Assembly: GCA_039197915.1 (NCBI GenBank)
Contig: JBCCTV010000001.1
Coordinates: 1 to 64,000 of the forward strand
DNA: 64,000 nucleotides
Source: JAJFFW01 sp039197915
GTDB taxonomy: Bacteria > Pseudomonadota > Alphaproteobacteria > Caulobacterales > Parvularculaceae
Direction of reading: 5' to 3'
A program made the position numbers and the translations under genes. Position 1 is the stretch's first letter. Each line of letters begins with the position of its first letter. Shown here one piece after another: positions 6,691-17,700 of this stretch. The notes beneath the pieces were generated by a model, which saw only the letters and a list, made by a program, of their open reading frames with translations, was not told the DNA's origin and ran no database searches.

Positions 6691-8127
6691 ATGGGCAGCG
6701 TACGCACTCAGTTTAATCGGATCTTGTTTTCGCTCGGCGTTCTCATAGCGCTGAGCATTTGGCAGTGGGGCTTCGTCCTAAACGCCGTTAGCTCAAACCC
6801 GGCGCTGAACGGCCTGATCTTCGGCACATTTTTCTTCGGGTTTTATCTCGTTTTCTCCGGCGCGATGACCATTCGCAACGAGTACCGCTCGTTTAACGCG
6901 CTACAAGAAATGCTGGCCGATGTGCGGGGCGAGCAACAAACCCGCGAGCTTGACCCCTATTGGCGCTATCGGCGGTGTAACGACATTGGGATCGTTTTTA
7001 AGCGCCCGAATATTCTGGGGCAGGCCTATCAGCTCATCTCCGACAGGCTGCGCCAGGAAAAAGACCTCTCGATCACCGCTTCAACCATGCAGACGCTGGT
7101 CGACGGCATTGACGAGCGGGTTCAGGAAATCCGCTCGCTCATATCCTATGTGGCGGGCATCCTCGTTCTATTGGGCCTTATCGGTACGTTCCTTGGCCTG
7201 ATGATTACGCTTGCTTCCGTTGGCGACATTTTGGGGAGCCTCGACCTTACGGGCGGCGACCCGACGGAAACGGTCTCTGGCTTGATGGAAAGTTTGCAGG
7301 TGCCGCTTGGCGGCATGGCGACAGGCTTCTCGTCATCATTGTTTGGTCTTGTGACGTCGTTAGCGCTCAGCCTGCAACAACAGCTTTTATCGCGCGCCTT
7401 CAGTACACTGAAATCGGATTTCTCAAACTGGCTCTCCGATGCGGTTGAATTGCACGAGGGGGAAGTGGGCCTCAGCGGATATGGCGGCGTCGCCGTCTCA
7501 ACTGGGGACGGCTCCAACGAAGGCGGCGCGGTCCACCACGCCCCGCAAGTTACCTTAATGATGGAGGAGCGCCGTCTCGCTTTGTTGATGAAAACGGCCC
7601 GGCATATTTTGGTTGCAAACCGCCACCAGGGCCGGTCGCTTCGCCAGGTCACCAAAGGCTTAGAGGCCCTCGCGCTTGAAACGGCGGAAGTGACCGGCGC
7701 AATGCGCGAAGCGACCGACCGGCTGCAGGCGCTCAGCGATCAAAACGAAGTCGTCCACAAAGCAATTGCACGGTCTACTGAAGCCCTCGCCGCTGTTGCC
7801 CAGGCCCAAACGGAACGGAAGGAAATCGCGGAGCTTACAGCGCTCCTCTCAACCCGTTTCCAAGAGCGCGACGCCCGCGTTTTAACGGGGATGCGCCAGA
7901 TCTACCGGCGCGTTGGCGAGATCGCTGCGGACCGCGCGCGCGAACAGGATGCTCAAGATACGGAGCATGAGAGATTGCAAGAAGCGCTTGGCGAAGAGAT
8001 TACCGATCTGAACATCAACGAATTACGCAACGCGGCTGAAGAAATGCGCCTCCCGCCGAAGGCCGCGCGCCGCGCGACTAGCGCTGAGGGCGATCCGAGG
8101 CCAGCAGCGCAAGCCAAGGGGCGCTGA
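6691..8127 (+). CDS. MotA/TolQ/ExbB-type proton-channel protein with long cytoplasmic tail (SiiB-like)
   Basis: A 478-residue protein with four predicted membrane helices (about 11-33, 39-59, 149-178, 205-228) in the MotA/TolQ arrangement. Helix 3 carries the family motif GLIGTFLGLMITLASVG, and helix 4 carries PLGGMATGFSSSLFGLVTSLALSLQQ. A cytoplasmic tail of about 240 residues follows, rich in Glu, Arg and Ala and probably coiled coil. With a MotB-like partner it should form a proton-driven motor or channel. The length fits SiiB of SPI-4. ZorA of Zorya defence also has a long tail, but there are no ZorC/D/E genes here. It ends one base before the PilZ gene. Confidence 0.82.
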   Translation: MGSVRTQFNRILFSLGVLIALSIWQWGFVLNAVSSNPALNGLIFGTFFFGFYLVFSGAMTIRNEYRSFNALQEMLADVRGEQQTRELDPYWRYRRCNDIGIVFKRPNILGQAYQLISDRLRQEKDLSITASTMQTLVDGIDERVQEIRSLISYVAGILVLLGLIGTFLGLMITLASVGDILGSLDLTGGDPTETVSGLMESLQVPLGGMATGFSSSLFGLVTSLALSLQQQLLSRAFSTLKSDFSNWLSDAVELHEGEVGLSGYGGVAVSTGDGSNEGGAVHHAPQVTLMMEERRLALLMKTARHILVANRHQGRSLRQVTKGLEALALETAEVTGAMREATDRLQALSDQNEVVHKAIARSTEALAAVAQAQTERKEIAELTALLSTRFQERDARVLTGMRQIYRRVGEIAADRAREQDAQDTEHERLQEALGEEITDLNINELRNAAEEMRLPPKAARRATSAEGDPRPAAQAKGR

Positions 8128-8128
8128 T

Positions 8129-8611
8129 ATGATGAAACGTTTCGCAACGCGCATGCAGCAAGCCCTAGCGCCAGCGCGTAAACTTTCAAGCTACCGCCGT
8201 CGGCGCACGGACCTTGAGGCGCGCACGGTGCAGCGCCAGCGCAAAGCCCTCGTCCGGGATGAAAAACGCAACCAACACAAACGCGCCGAACAGCGCGTGG
8301 ACATCTTTGCGCTCGCAGAGATCGCCCTGCCGGATCGCAATTTCTCCCTCGACGGCGTTATAATCGACGCCTCCCCTGGAGGACTTTCCTTCCGGCCGTC
8401 GACGCAATTCATTGAAGACCTGACCGGCGAGCCAGTAAAACTCCTGATCGAAGGCGTCGCCAAAAATGGCGTCATCCGCGCCACCCGTCCCAATGGGTAT
8501 GGCGTTCAACTGACGCGCGGCTTCTCCACCGGCGAACTCGCATTGCTCAGAGATTTATCCGTAGACGTTGAAGACGAACGCACGGCGAAAGCGGCGTTGC
8601 TGGCCGAGTAG
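8129..8611 (+). CDS. PilZ-domain protein, probable cyclic-di-GMP receptor
   Basis: A 160-residue protein with a basic N-terminus (about 55 residues rich in Arg and Lys) and then a PilZ-like barrel. It has the RxxxR motif as RAEQR (52-56) and a DxSxxG-type motif as DASPGG (80-85), the two elements that bind cyclic-di-GMP. It starts immediately after the MotA-like stop (ATG at 8129, alternative at 8132), so the two form an operon. By analogy with YcgR acting on MotA, it could couple cyclic-di-GMP to the MotA/MotB-like channel or to deployment of the giant surface protein (inference). Confidence 0.78.
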   Translation: MMKRFATRMQQALAPARKLSSYRRRRTDLEARTVQRQRKALVRDEKRNQHKRAEQRVDIFALAEIALPDRNFSLDGVIIDASPGGLSFRPSTQFIEDLTGEPVKLLIEGVAKNGVIRATRPNGYGVQLTRGFSTGELALLRDLSVDVEDERTAKAALLAE

Positions 8612-8782
8612 CGCTCGAGAGCCATTGCGTCGGACGCATTTTCTTAAAACGAAAAATCGATCCCCCCAAAAAACGCGCACCTGCGACGGCGTGGTTTTCG
8701 GGGAGGCATAACGCTCTTCCAACATCCGTTTGAGCGCCCCGCAGCACTTACGAGGCGCCCATATTTGAATGAGCCCCAAGCT

Positions 8783-11700
8783 TTAAGCGACGGCGACCGT
8801 CAGTTCAGCGATCGTTGTGCTAAAGCCGTCTTCGAACGTATAAAGCATGGACGACATATCGCCCGACGATGTCGCGGCGCCGACCACATTCACTTCGCTC
8901 ACATCATCGACGAGCACCGTCAACGCGTTCCCTGAGTCCGTAACCGATTGCACGTCGGTTACATCCAACGTGAAGTCGGCTGTCAGGTTAGGTCCGCGCA
9001 CGTCGATAATCTCAATGTCGGTCAAGATATCGAAGAGACCGAGGTCGCTGACAATGCTTGGCGTTGGGCTTTCAAGGTCAACCGTGTCCGTATCAGCGCC
9101 GCCGTTGATTTGCGCGTTGGTGAGGTCAATCAGTCCAGTGTCAATGATGAACCGGTCATCGCCGCCTTCGCCAAGGGCGATATCGGCGCCGCCATTGGTG
9201 TCAATGATGTCGTCATTTGCTCCGCCCTCGAACCGGTTAGCGTCGCCGTCGCCCACAAGGGTGTCGTTGCCGTCGCCGCCCCGGAGCGTGTCGCCGCCTA
9301 CGGCTGTGAGGCTATCATTGCCGCCAAGGCCCTCTAACAGGTTCGCATTGCCGTCCCCCGTTAGCGTGTCGCCGGCGGTGTTGGAGCCGATTACATTCTC
9401 AAAGCCTGCAATCGTGTCGCCAGCCGCATCGCCGCCGCTCGCGCTGTTCGTGCCAAGATTAATAGTCACACCGCCCGTCGAGGCCGCGTAGTCGAGCGTG
9501 TCAATCTCGCCGCCCCCGTCAAGGTCGTCAGCATCAGCGCCGCCGCGCACCGTGTCATTGCCCCCTTCGCCCCGAAGCGTGTCCCCGCCGGAACCGCCCT
9601 CAAGAACGTCAGCGCCCCCGCCGCCTGCCAAGCTGTTCGCAAGGCCAGACCCCGTCAGCGTGTCATTCCCAGAACCGCCTAGCGCGTTCTCAATCGCAAT
9701 CAGCGTATCCCCAAGCGAGGACGTCTCGCCGCCAAGATCAATATCAACCCCTGAGCCAACGCTCGAGTAATCAACCGTGTCAATCTGGCCGCCGCCATCA
9801 AGCGAATCACCGCCGCCAGCGTCAGCGACAAGCGTGTCAGCCCCAAGGCCGCCAATGAGCGTATCAACACCGCCGAGACCCGTCAGACGGTCGGCCCCGG
9901 AGCCGCCCTCAATCCGGTTATTGGCTGACGAGCCCACAAGCGTGTCGTTGCCCGTGCCAGAAACAATGTTCTCAATAGACGTCAGCGTATCCCCGAGGGA
10001 CGTCACGCCCGTCCCAAGGTCAACATCAAGGTCCCCGCTCTCGCTGCCATAGTCGACCGTGTCGTCATTCGCCCCGCCGTCAAGAAGGTCCCCGTCAGCG
10101 CCGCCGCGAAGCGTGTCGTTACCGCCTTCGCCCCGAAGCGTGTCAGAGCCCGCATCCCCTTCAAGGATGTCCCCGTCAGCACCGCCAAGCAAACTATCAA
10201 GGCCGCCGCCGCCAACAAGACTGTCCGCGCCCCCGCCCCCTTCGAGCGTGTTCGCATTGCCGTCCCCCGTTAGCGTGTCGGCAAAGTTCGACCCCCGGAG
10301 GTTTTCAATTTCGTTGAACGTGTCGCCGCTCGCATGGCCGACGGTTCCGCCGCCTGCAGCCAGGCTAGCATCGACAGGGCCCGTGGCGTTCTCGTAACTC
10401 GCCCAATCAATACCGCCGCCGCCATCGAGCGTATCGGCGTCGTCTCCGCCGACTAACGTATCCGCGCCTTCACCGCCGAAAAGCGCTTGGGCCGTCGGTG
10501 TACCGAAGATTAAATCATCGGCATCGCCGCCGATGACCGTGTCGACGCCAGAGAGCACATCGCCTTGCGCATGGCCGCCGGATGACGCGGTTCCGTCGAG
10601 GCGGATGACGAGATTGACCCCGGTTGGAGAGCCTGAATAGTCGACGGTATCGTCGCCCGTTCCGCCCTCAATTGTGTCAGCGCCTGCTGACGCGTTGATG
10701 AGGTCGTTGCCGCCGCCCGCATTAATGTTGTTGCCGCCGGCGCTGCCGGTGATTGTGTCATTGGCGCTTGAGCCGATGACATTCTCGATGCTGACGAGTG
10801 AATCGTTGCCATCGGCCCCGGTCGCCGTTTGGGCGTCGAGGTCAATCGTTACCGCGCCGCTCGCGTTAGCGTAGCTTGCCGTATCGAGCCCGCCCCCGCC
10901 GTCGATCGTATCCGCCCCGCCCCGGCCTTCGAGAACGTCCGCCGCCTCTCCGCCTTCGAGGATGTTTTCGTTATCATCACCGACGAGGGTGTCGAAGTTG
11001 TTTGATCCCCGGAGGTTTTCAACGCCGTTAAAGACGTCCCCCGCCGCGTCGCCTACGGTGCCGCCGCCCGCAAAGAGCGAGGCGACAACGCTTCCGCCTG
11101 CGGATGAATAATCCGCCGTGTCGTTACCGCCGCCGCCGATCAAACTGTCAGCGCCGGCGCCGCCGACGAGAACGTCATCTAAAGCGCCGCCGTCCAGCGT
11201 CTGTGCGCCGCCAATACCGATGAGGCTGTCGTTAAAGTTCGAACCGGTCAGTCTTTCGATGCCGCTGACAATATCGCCCTGGGCATGGCCGCCAGATGAA
11301 GCGGTCCCGTCGAGGCGAACCGTGACGCCGTCATTTGATCCGACATAGGTTAGGCTGTCGATCTCGGTTCCGCCGTCAATCGTATCGGCGCCAACGGAGC
11401 TTGTGAACGCATCGGCGCCGCCGCGGCCCTCAAGTCTGTTATTTTCAGTATTACCGGCAAGGGTATCGTTCTGGGCCGTACCGATAATCGCCTCGATGCT
11501 GACAAGTGTGTCGTTTGTTGCGTCGCCGCCGGTTGCGGTGTTCGCGCCGAGGTCCACATTGATTGCTGACCCTGAACCCGAATAATCAACCGTATCGAGA
11601 CCACTGCCGCCATCAATATCATCGCCATCAGCGCCGCCGCTGATCAAGTCATCATCATCGCCGCCGCGCAAGGTGTTGGCCCCGGCGCCGCCAATAATCG

Positions 11701-14700
11701 TGTCCATGCCACGACCGCCATCGATGTCATCCGCATCGGCGCCGCCGTCGATGTTGTCATCTTCATCGCCGCCGGTGATCGTGTCGCTGCCGATGCCGCC
11801 GGTTATAAGGTCAGCCCCCTGACCACCGGCAATATTGTCGGCGCCGGCGCCCCCTTCGATCGTATCGGCGTCGCGGCCGCCGTCTAGGTTATCGTCGCCG
11901 TCGCCGCCGATCAGCGTGTCAAACCCGTCAAATCCGCGCAGGGTGTTTTCTAGGGTGTCGCCAACGAGGTTGTCATTGAAATCAGAACCGTCGATGCCTT
12001 CGATGCCAAAGAAACGGTCGCCCGCAGCATCACCGCCGGCGCCGGTCGCGCCTTCGGATAGGGTAATAGAAACGCCGCTGCCGCTCGATTGGAAGTCGAC
12101 GATGTCGTCGCCCGCGCCGCCTCGATATTCGTCAGCGTTGGCGCCCGCGCCGCCGTCGAGAATATCATCGCCGTCGCCGCCCTCGAGCGTGTTGGAGGCG
12201 GTCGAGCCGCGCAGGGTATCGCCAAGGGTCGAGCCGATCAGGTTTTCAATACCGGATAAATCATCGCCCGCCGCCGTACCAAAGCGCTCAATATTGCCGG
12301 CGATGTCGATCTCAACGCCAGCGCCTGAGTCGCTGTAATCCGCCGTATCAATACCCGCGCCGCCGACCAAGACATCGCTGCCGGCGCCGCCTTGCAGGGT
12401 GTCGTCGCCATCGCGGCCTTCAAGGCGATTATTCGCCCCATTGCCGGTGATGTTATCGCCTAGCGATGTTCCGTATACCCGCTCAATACCGCGCAGGGTG
12501 TCCGTATCAACGCCGCTGACGCCAGTTTCTGCAACGAGGTCCACAATGACCGCAAGCGACAGCGATCCGTAGTCGATATCGTCAAAGGAGCCTGTCCCGC
12601 CGTCGATGAAATCGCTGCCGAGGTCGCCTTGGAAATCGTCGTTGTTGGCGCCGCCGATGAGGCTGTCGTCGCCTTCACCGCCGAAGATGTCGTCGTCGCC
12701 GGACCCGCCTAGGATCGTGTCATTCCCCTCGTCGCCAAAGAGTTGGTCATTTGAGTTGCCGCCGTCGATGCTGTCATTGTCAGCGCCGCCACGAATGATG
12801 TCCAAGCCCTCGCCGCCGATAATCTCGTCGTCGCCAGCATCCCCTTGCAGGGAGTCATTATCGGCGCCGCCGTTAATCGTGTCATTGCCCTCGCCGCCGA
12901 TGACCGTGTCATTTTCGTCACCAGCGGAAATGTCATCGTCACCTTCACCGCCGTCAATGGTGTCGCTGCCTTCGCCGCTGGTGATGATATCGTTATCGAG
13001 ACCGCCTTCGATCAAGTCGTTGTTCCGGTCACCAACAATCGTATCGTCGCCAGCGTCGCCGAAGAGTTGGTTCAGGCCTTCGCCGCCGATAATTGAGTCG
13101 TTGCCGGTATTGCCGCGGATCGTGTCATTGCCTTGCCCGCCGGTCAGCGTGTTTTCGCCGACCGTCCCTAGGAGCGAGTCAGAGCCCGATGAGCCGACAG
13201 CGCTCTCGATACTGACGAGCGTGTCGCCCTCGGCTTCGCCGCCGAGGCCAAATTCATTCTGTAGATCGACCGTTACGCCAACGCCTGAGTTGGAGTAGGT
13301 GACAACATCATCGCCAATACCGCCGTCGATGGAATCAGCGCCGCCAAAGCCGCGGAAGATGTCGTCGCCATCGCCGCCAATGAGCGTTTCAACACCGCCG
13401 GTGCCGGACAGTTGGTCGCTTTCGTCTGAACCAATGAGCACTTCAATGTCGAACAGGCGGTCGCCGGCGGCGAACCCGCCAGAGCCCGTTGTCCCATTGA
13501 GGAAGGCGATCACGCCAGTGGTTGAATTACTATAATCGACCGTATCGGTATCTTCGCCTCCTTCAAGGCGCTCTGTCCCGATGTTGCCGAAGAGCGTGTC
13601 ATCGCCGTCTTGGCCGAAGAGGCTGTCATTGCCCTCGCCGCCATCGATGACGTCTGCGCCTTCGCCGCCGAAAATGCGGTTTGCGGCGGTATTGCCATCT
13701 AGCGTGTCGTCATTATCGGACCCACGCAGATCCTCGATACTGGAATAGGTGTCGCCTAAGGCTTCGCCGGTGTTCAGGGCGGCGTTTGCGAGGTTCACAA
13801 CAAGTCCGGGTCCGGCGTTTTGGTAATCGGCCATATCGCGACCCGCGCCGCCCTCAAGGGTGTCGGCCTCACCGCCGCCCTCAAGGGTGTCGTTTCCGCC
13901 GCCGCCTGTGAGCACATTCGCCAGCGCATCGCCGACGATCGTGTCTGCCGCTTCGGAACCGATCACGTTTTCAACGTCGATAATCGTATCGTCAGCGGCG
14001 TCGCCGGCGAAGCCGCGTTCTTGGCTAAGGTCGACGCTGACGCCAATGGTCAGCCCACTGTAGTCGACAACGTCAATATCATCGCCGCCATCGAGCGTGT
14101 CGCCATTGGCGCCGCCGATCAGCGTGTCATTGCCAAGGCCGCCTTCTAGCGAATTCTCAAAGCCGTCGCCAACAAGTCGGTCAGCGCCAGAGCCGCCGAT
14201 AATACCTTCTATATTCGTATAGGTATCGCCTTCCGCAGCGCCGCCGGTGCCGACGCCGCCGAGCGTTGCGGTAATATCGACGGTCTCGGCCGAATAATCG
14301 ACGATGTCGAAATTATCGCCGCCGTCGAGGGAATCTGCGCCCGTCCCGGTGAAGAATATATCGGCGCCGAGGCCGCCGAGGAGCGTGTCAACGCCTGCGC
14401 CGCCATCGAGCGTATCATTGCCGGCGCCGCCGTCGAGGCTGTCATTGTCACCGGCGCCGAGGAGGCTGTCATTGTCATCCCCGCCGAGGAGCGTGTCCGC
14501 GCCAGCCGCCCCTGTGAGCGTGTCATTGCCGGCCATACCCCGCAGTTCGTTGCCGGCCGCCGAGGTCGTTAGGCTATCGTCGAAACCTGAGCCTTCGAGA
14601 ATTTCAATATCCGTAAACGTATCACCGGCAGCGTCGTCATTGGCGCCGACAGCGCCAACAGCGAGAGACGCCGTAACGCCTGAACCCGCCGTGCGGTAGG

Positions 14701-17700
14701 TCGCAACGTCAATGCCTTCACCGCCGTCAAGGGCGTCGGCGCCGCCGGCGCCCTCGAGGGTATCAGCGCCGTCGCCGCCGTCGATTGAATTGACGTTGTC
14801 GTCGCCGGTTAGATCGTCGCCGTTCGATGAGCCGATCAAATTTTGAATGTCGATGAGAACGTCGCCCGTGGCGTCGTTGCCGAAATGAACGCCCGTGTCG
14901 AGGTTCACCGAGACCGCGCCCGATCCCTCATAGGACGCTGTGTTGGAACCCGCGCCGCCGCGCAAAGTGTCCGCGTCCGCCCCGCCGCGCAGGACATCGT
15001 CGTCCTGGCCGCCCGATAAGTCATTACGCGCGCCATTGCCGACAATCGTGTCCGCGCCTTCGCCGCCAATAACAAATTCGATATTCGTCAGTATGTCGCC
15101 GGCCGCCTCCGCACCCGCATTATTGGCGTTATTCGATAGATCGATGACAAGATCCGCAGTCGAATTAGCGTAATCGGCGACGTCGTTTAGCGTGCCGCCG
15201 CCATCAAGTGTGTCCGCGCCTAAACCGCCGCGCAGGGTGTCGATACCCGCGCCGCCTTCAAGGAGGTCAGCGACGGTCCCGCCGGTTAGAATGTCGCCGC
15301 CGCCTTCGCCGCGAAGCGTGCTGCCGGTATTGGCTGCGATGAGCGTATCGCCGGTGTTTGAGCCCTCGAGGATTTCAATGCTATCGAGGAAATCGCCCTC
15401 GGCGTCGCCGCCGAGGCCGGCGCCCGTTTCAAGGTTGATGTTTACCGCGCCTGCCGAGCCCGTATACCGGGCGGTGTCGATGCCGCTGTCGCCTTCAAGG
15501 CTGTCCGCACCCGCACCACCGATGAGGAGGTCATTGTCGCCGCCCCCTTGTAATCGGTTGATATTGCCGTCGCCGATGAGCGTGTCAGTGGAGCCGGATC
15601 CGATGATGTTCTCGATGAGCTCCAGTCGATCGCCAGCCGCGTCGCCGCCGGCGCCAAAATTTCCGATCGTGAGCTGAACGTTTACGCCCGCAGCTGAGTT
15701 CGAGTAATCGGCCGTATCAATACCGTCGCCGCCGACCAGGGTGTCGGCGCCTTCGCCGCCTTCGAGAAGGTCGTTTGACGCCGACCCGTCGAGCCGGTTG
15801 GCGAGGCTGTCGCCGATGAGCGTATCGTTATTGTTGCCGCCGATGAGGTTTTCGATGCTCGTTAGCGTGTCGTCGGCTGCGTCGCCGCCGGTGGCGACGC
15901 CGGTCGCCAAGTTGACCGAGACGGCGGCGGCCGCACCTTCGTAACTCGCCGTATCAAGGCCATCGCCGCCATCGAGACTATCGCCTGCGGAGCCCCCGAT
16001 CAGCGTATCAGCGTTAGCGCCGCCTTCTAGCGTATCGGAGCCAATGCCGCCGCTTAGAATATCGTCGCCGCCACGTCCGAGTAAAACGTTCGTACCCGCA
16101 TTTGCTGAGAGCGTATCATTGCTTTCAGAGCCGGCAGCATTCTCAATATCCGTATAAACATCGTTCTGGGCGTCGCCGCCAATGCCACCGCCCGTAAGGT
16201 CGACATTCACGGCTGCCGACAGGGCGTAATCAACCCAGTCGTCGCCACCGCCGCCATTCAGCGTATCAGCGCCCGCCCCGCCAATGAGGGTGTCGTTTTC
16301 GTCACCACCCGCAAGGCTGTTGTCGAGACTATCGCCAGTGAGTTGGTCCGCGAAATCGGAGCCAATTAGGTTTTCGATCTCGGTCAGGACGTCCCCATCG
16401 GCGTGGCCGCCGCTCGCCGTATTGCCGCCGAGATTGATTGTTACAGCGTCGTCAGAGGCCGCATAGGTCGCCGTATCCGTACCCGAATTACCGAACAATG
16501 TGTCAGCACCCTCGCCGCCGGCGAGGAGGTCGGCGCCGGCCGATCCGTCAAGGCTATTATCGAGGCTGTCGCCAGTGAGCGTGTCGTTGCCTCCGGACCC
16601 GATGATGTTCTCGATTTGCGTTAGAACATCGCCCTGGGCGTCGCCAAACGCGTTTTGGAGGTTATCGGAAAGGTCCACGCGTACAGCGCCCGATGCGGTG
16701 TAATCGGCCGTATCAATGCCGCCGCCGCCGTCGATAATGTCGCCATCGGCACCGCCGCGCAGGACGTCGTTGTCGCCGCCGCCGGAAATCTGATCGACGC
16801 CTTCAAAACCAAAGATCGTGTCTGCGCCGCCGCCGCCGGACAAAATGTTCGCTTCAAGATTACCCCGGATCGCGTCGTTAAAGCCGGAGCCGAGGACATT
16901 TTCGATATCGGTCAGCGTATCCTGGGCGCCGCCGTCGTCGATCGCGCGCCCGGTATCGAGGAAAACGGAAACGGCGCCGCCAGCGGATTCATAGCTGACA
17001 AAGTCGTTGTCGCCGCCGCCGTCTAAAATGTCCGCGCCGGCTTCCCCAACGAGCGTATCATTGCCGCCTTCGCCGAAGATCGTATCGTTGCCAGCGCCGC
17101 CAACGAGGCTGTCGTCTCCGTCGCCGCCCCGTAATTCATTACCAAGACTATTACCAATCAGCGTGTCGTTGCCAGTGGTTGCAATGACCTCTTCGATTGA
17201 AATGAGAACGTCGCCATCTGCGTCGCCGCCGGACACCACACCGGTGCCCAGATTGACGCTAACGGGATCAGCCGAAGCCGAGTAGTCGACAATGTCAAAG
17301 CCTTCGCCGCCATCGAGCGTGTCGGCCCCGCTGCCGCCGGCCAGCGTATCAGCGCCGGCGCCCGCGCGAATTTCGTCATCGCCCCCAAGCCCGGTGAGGA
17401 CGTCCCCGCCGCCGAGACCACGAATGACGTTCGCTTCGCCGTCACCCGTTATCTGATCATTTTGTTCCGAACCCGTGACATTCTCAATCTCGGTTAACGT
17501 GTCGCCTAGGGCGTCGCCATTTGTGCCGAGCCCGGAGAGAAGGCTCAAAACAACGCCGGAGGTCGATCCGCTATAGTCGGCCAAGTCAATATTGCCGCCG
17601 CCGTCGAGGCTGTCAGCGCCGGCGCCGCCAATCAGCGTATCAGCGCCGAGATCGCCAAAGAGCTCGTTGGCGCCGCCGTCGCCGGCTAACAGGTCGTCGC

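Noticed and set aside
5931..8127. Zorya anti-phage system (ZorA/ZorB)
   Set aside because: The MotA/MotB-like pair with a long tail invites this, but ZorC, ZorD and ZorE are absent, the two genes are divergent, and the context is secretion with PilZ.
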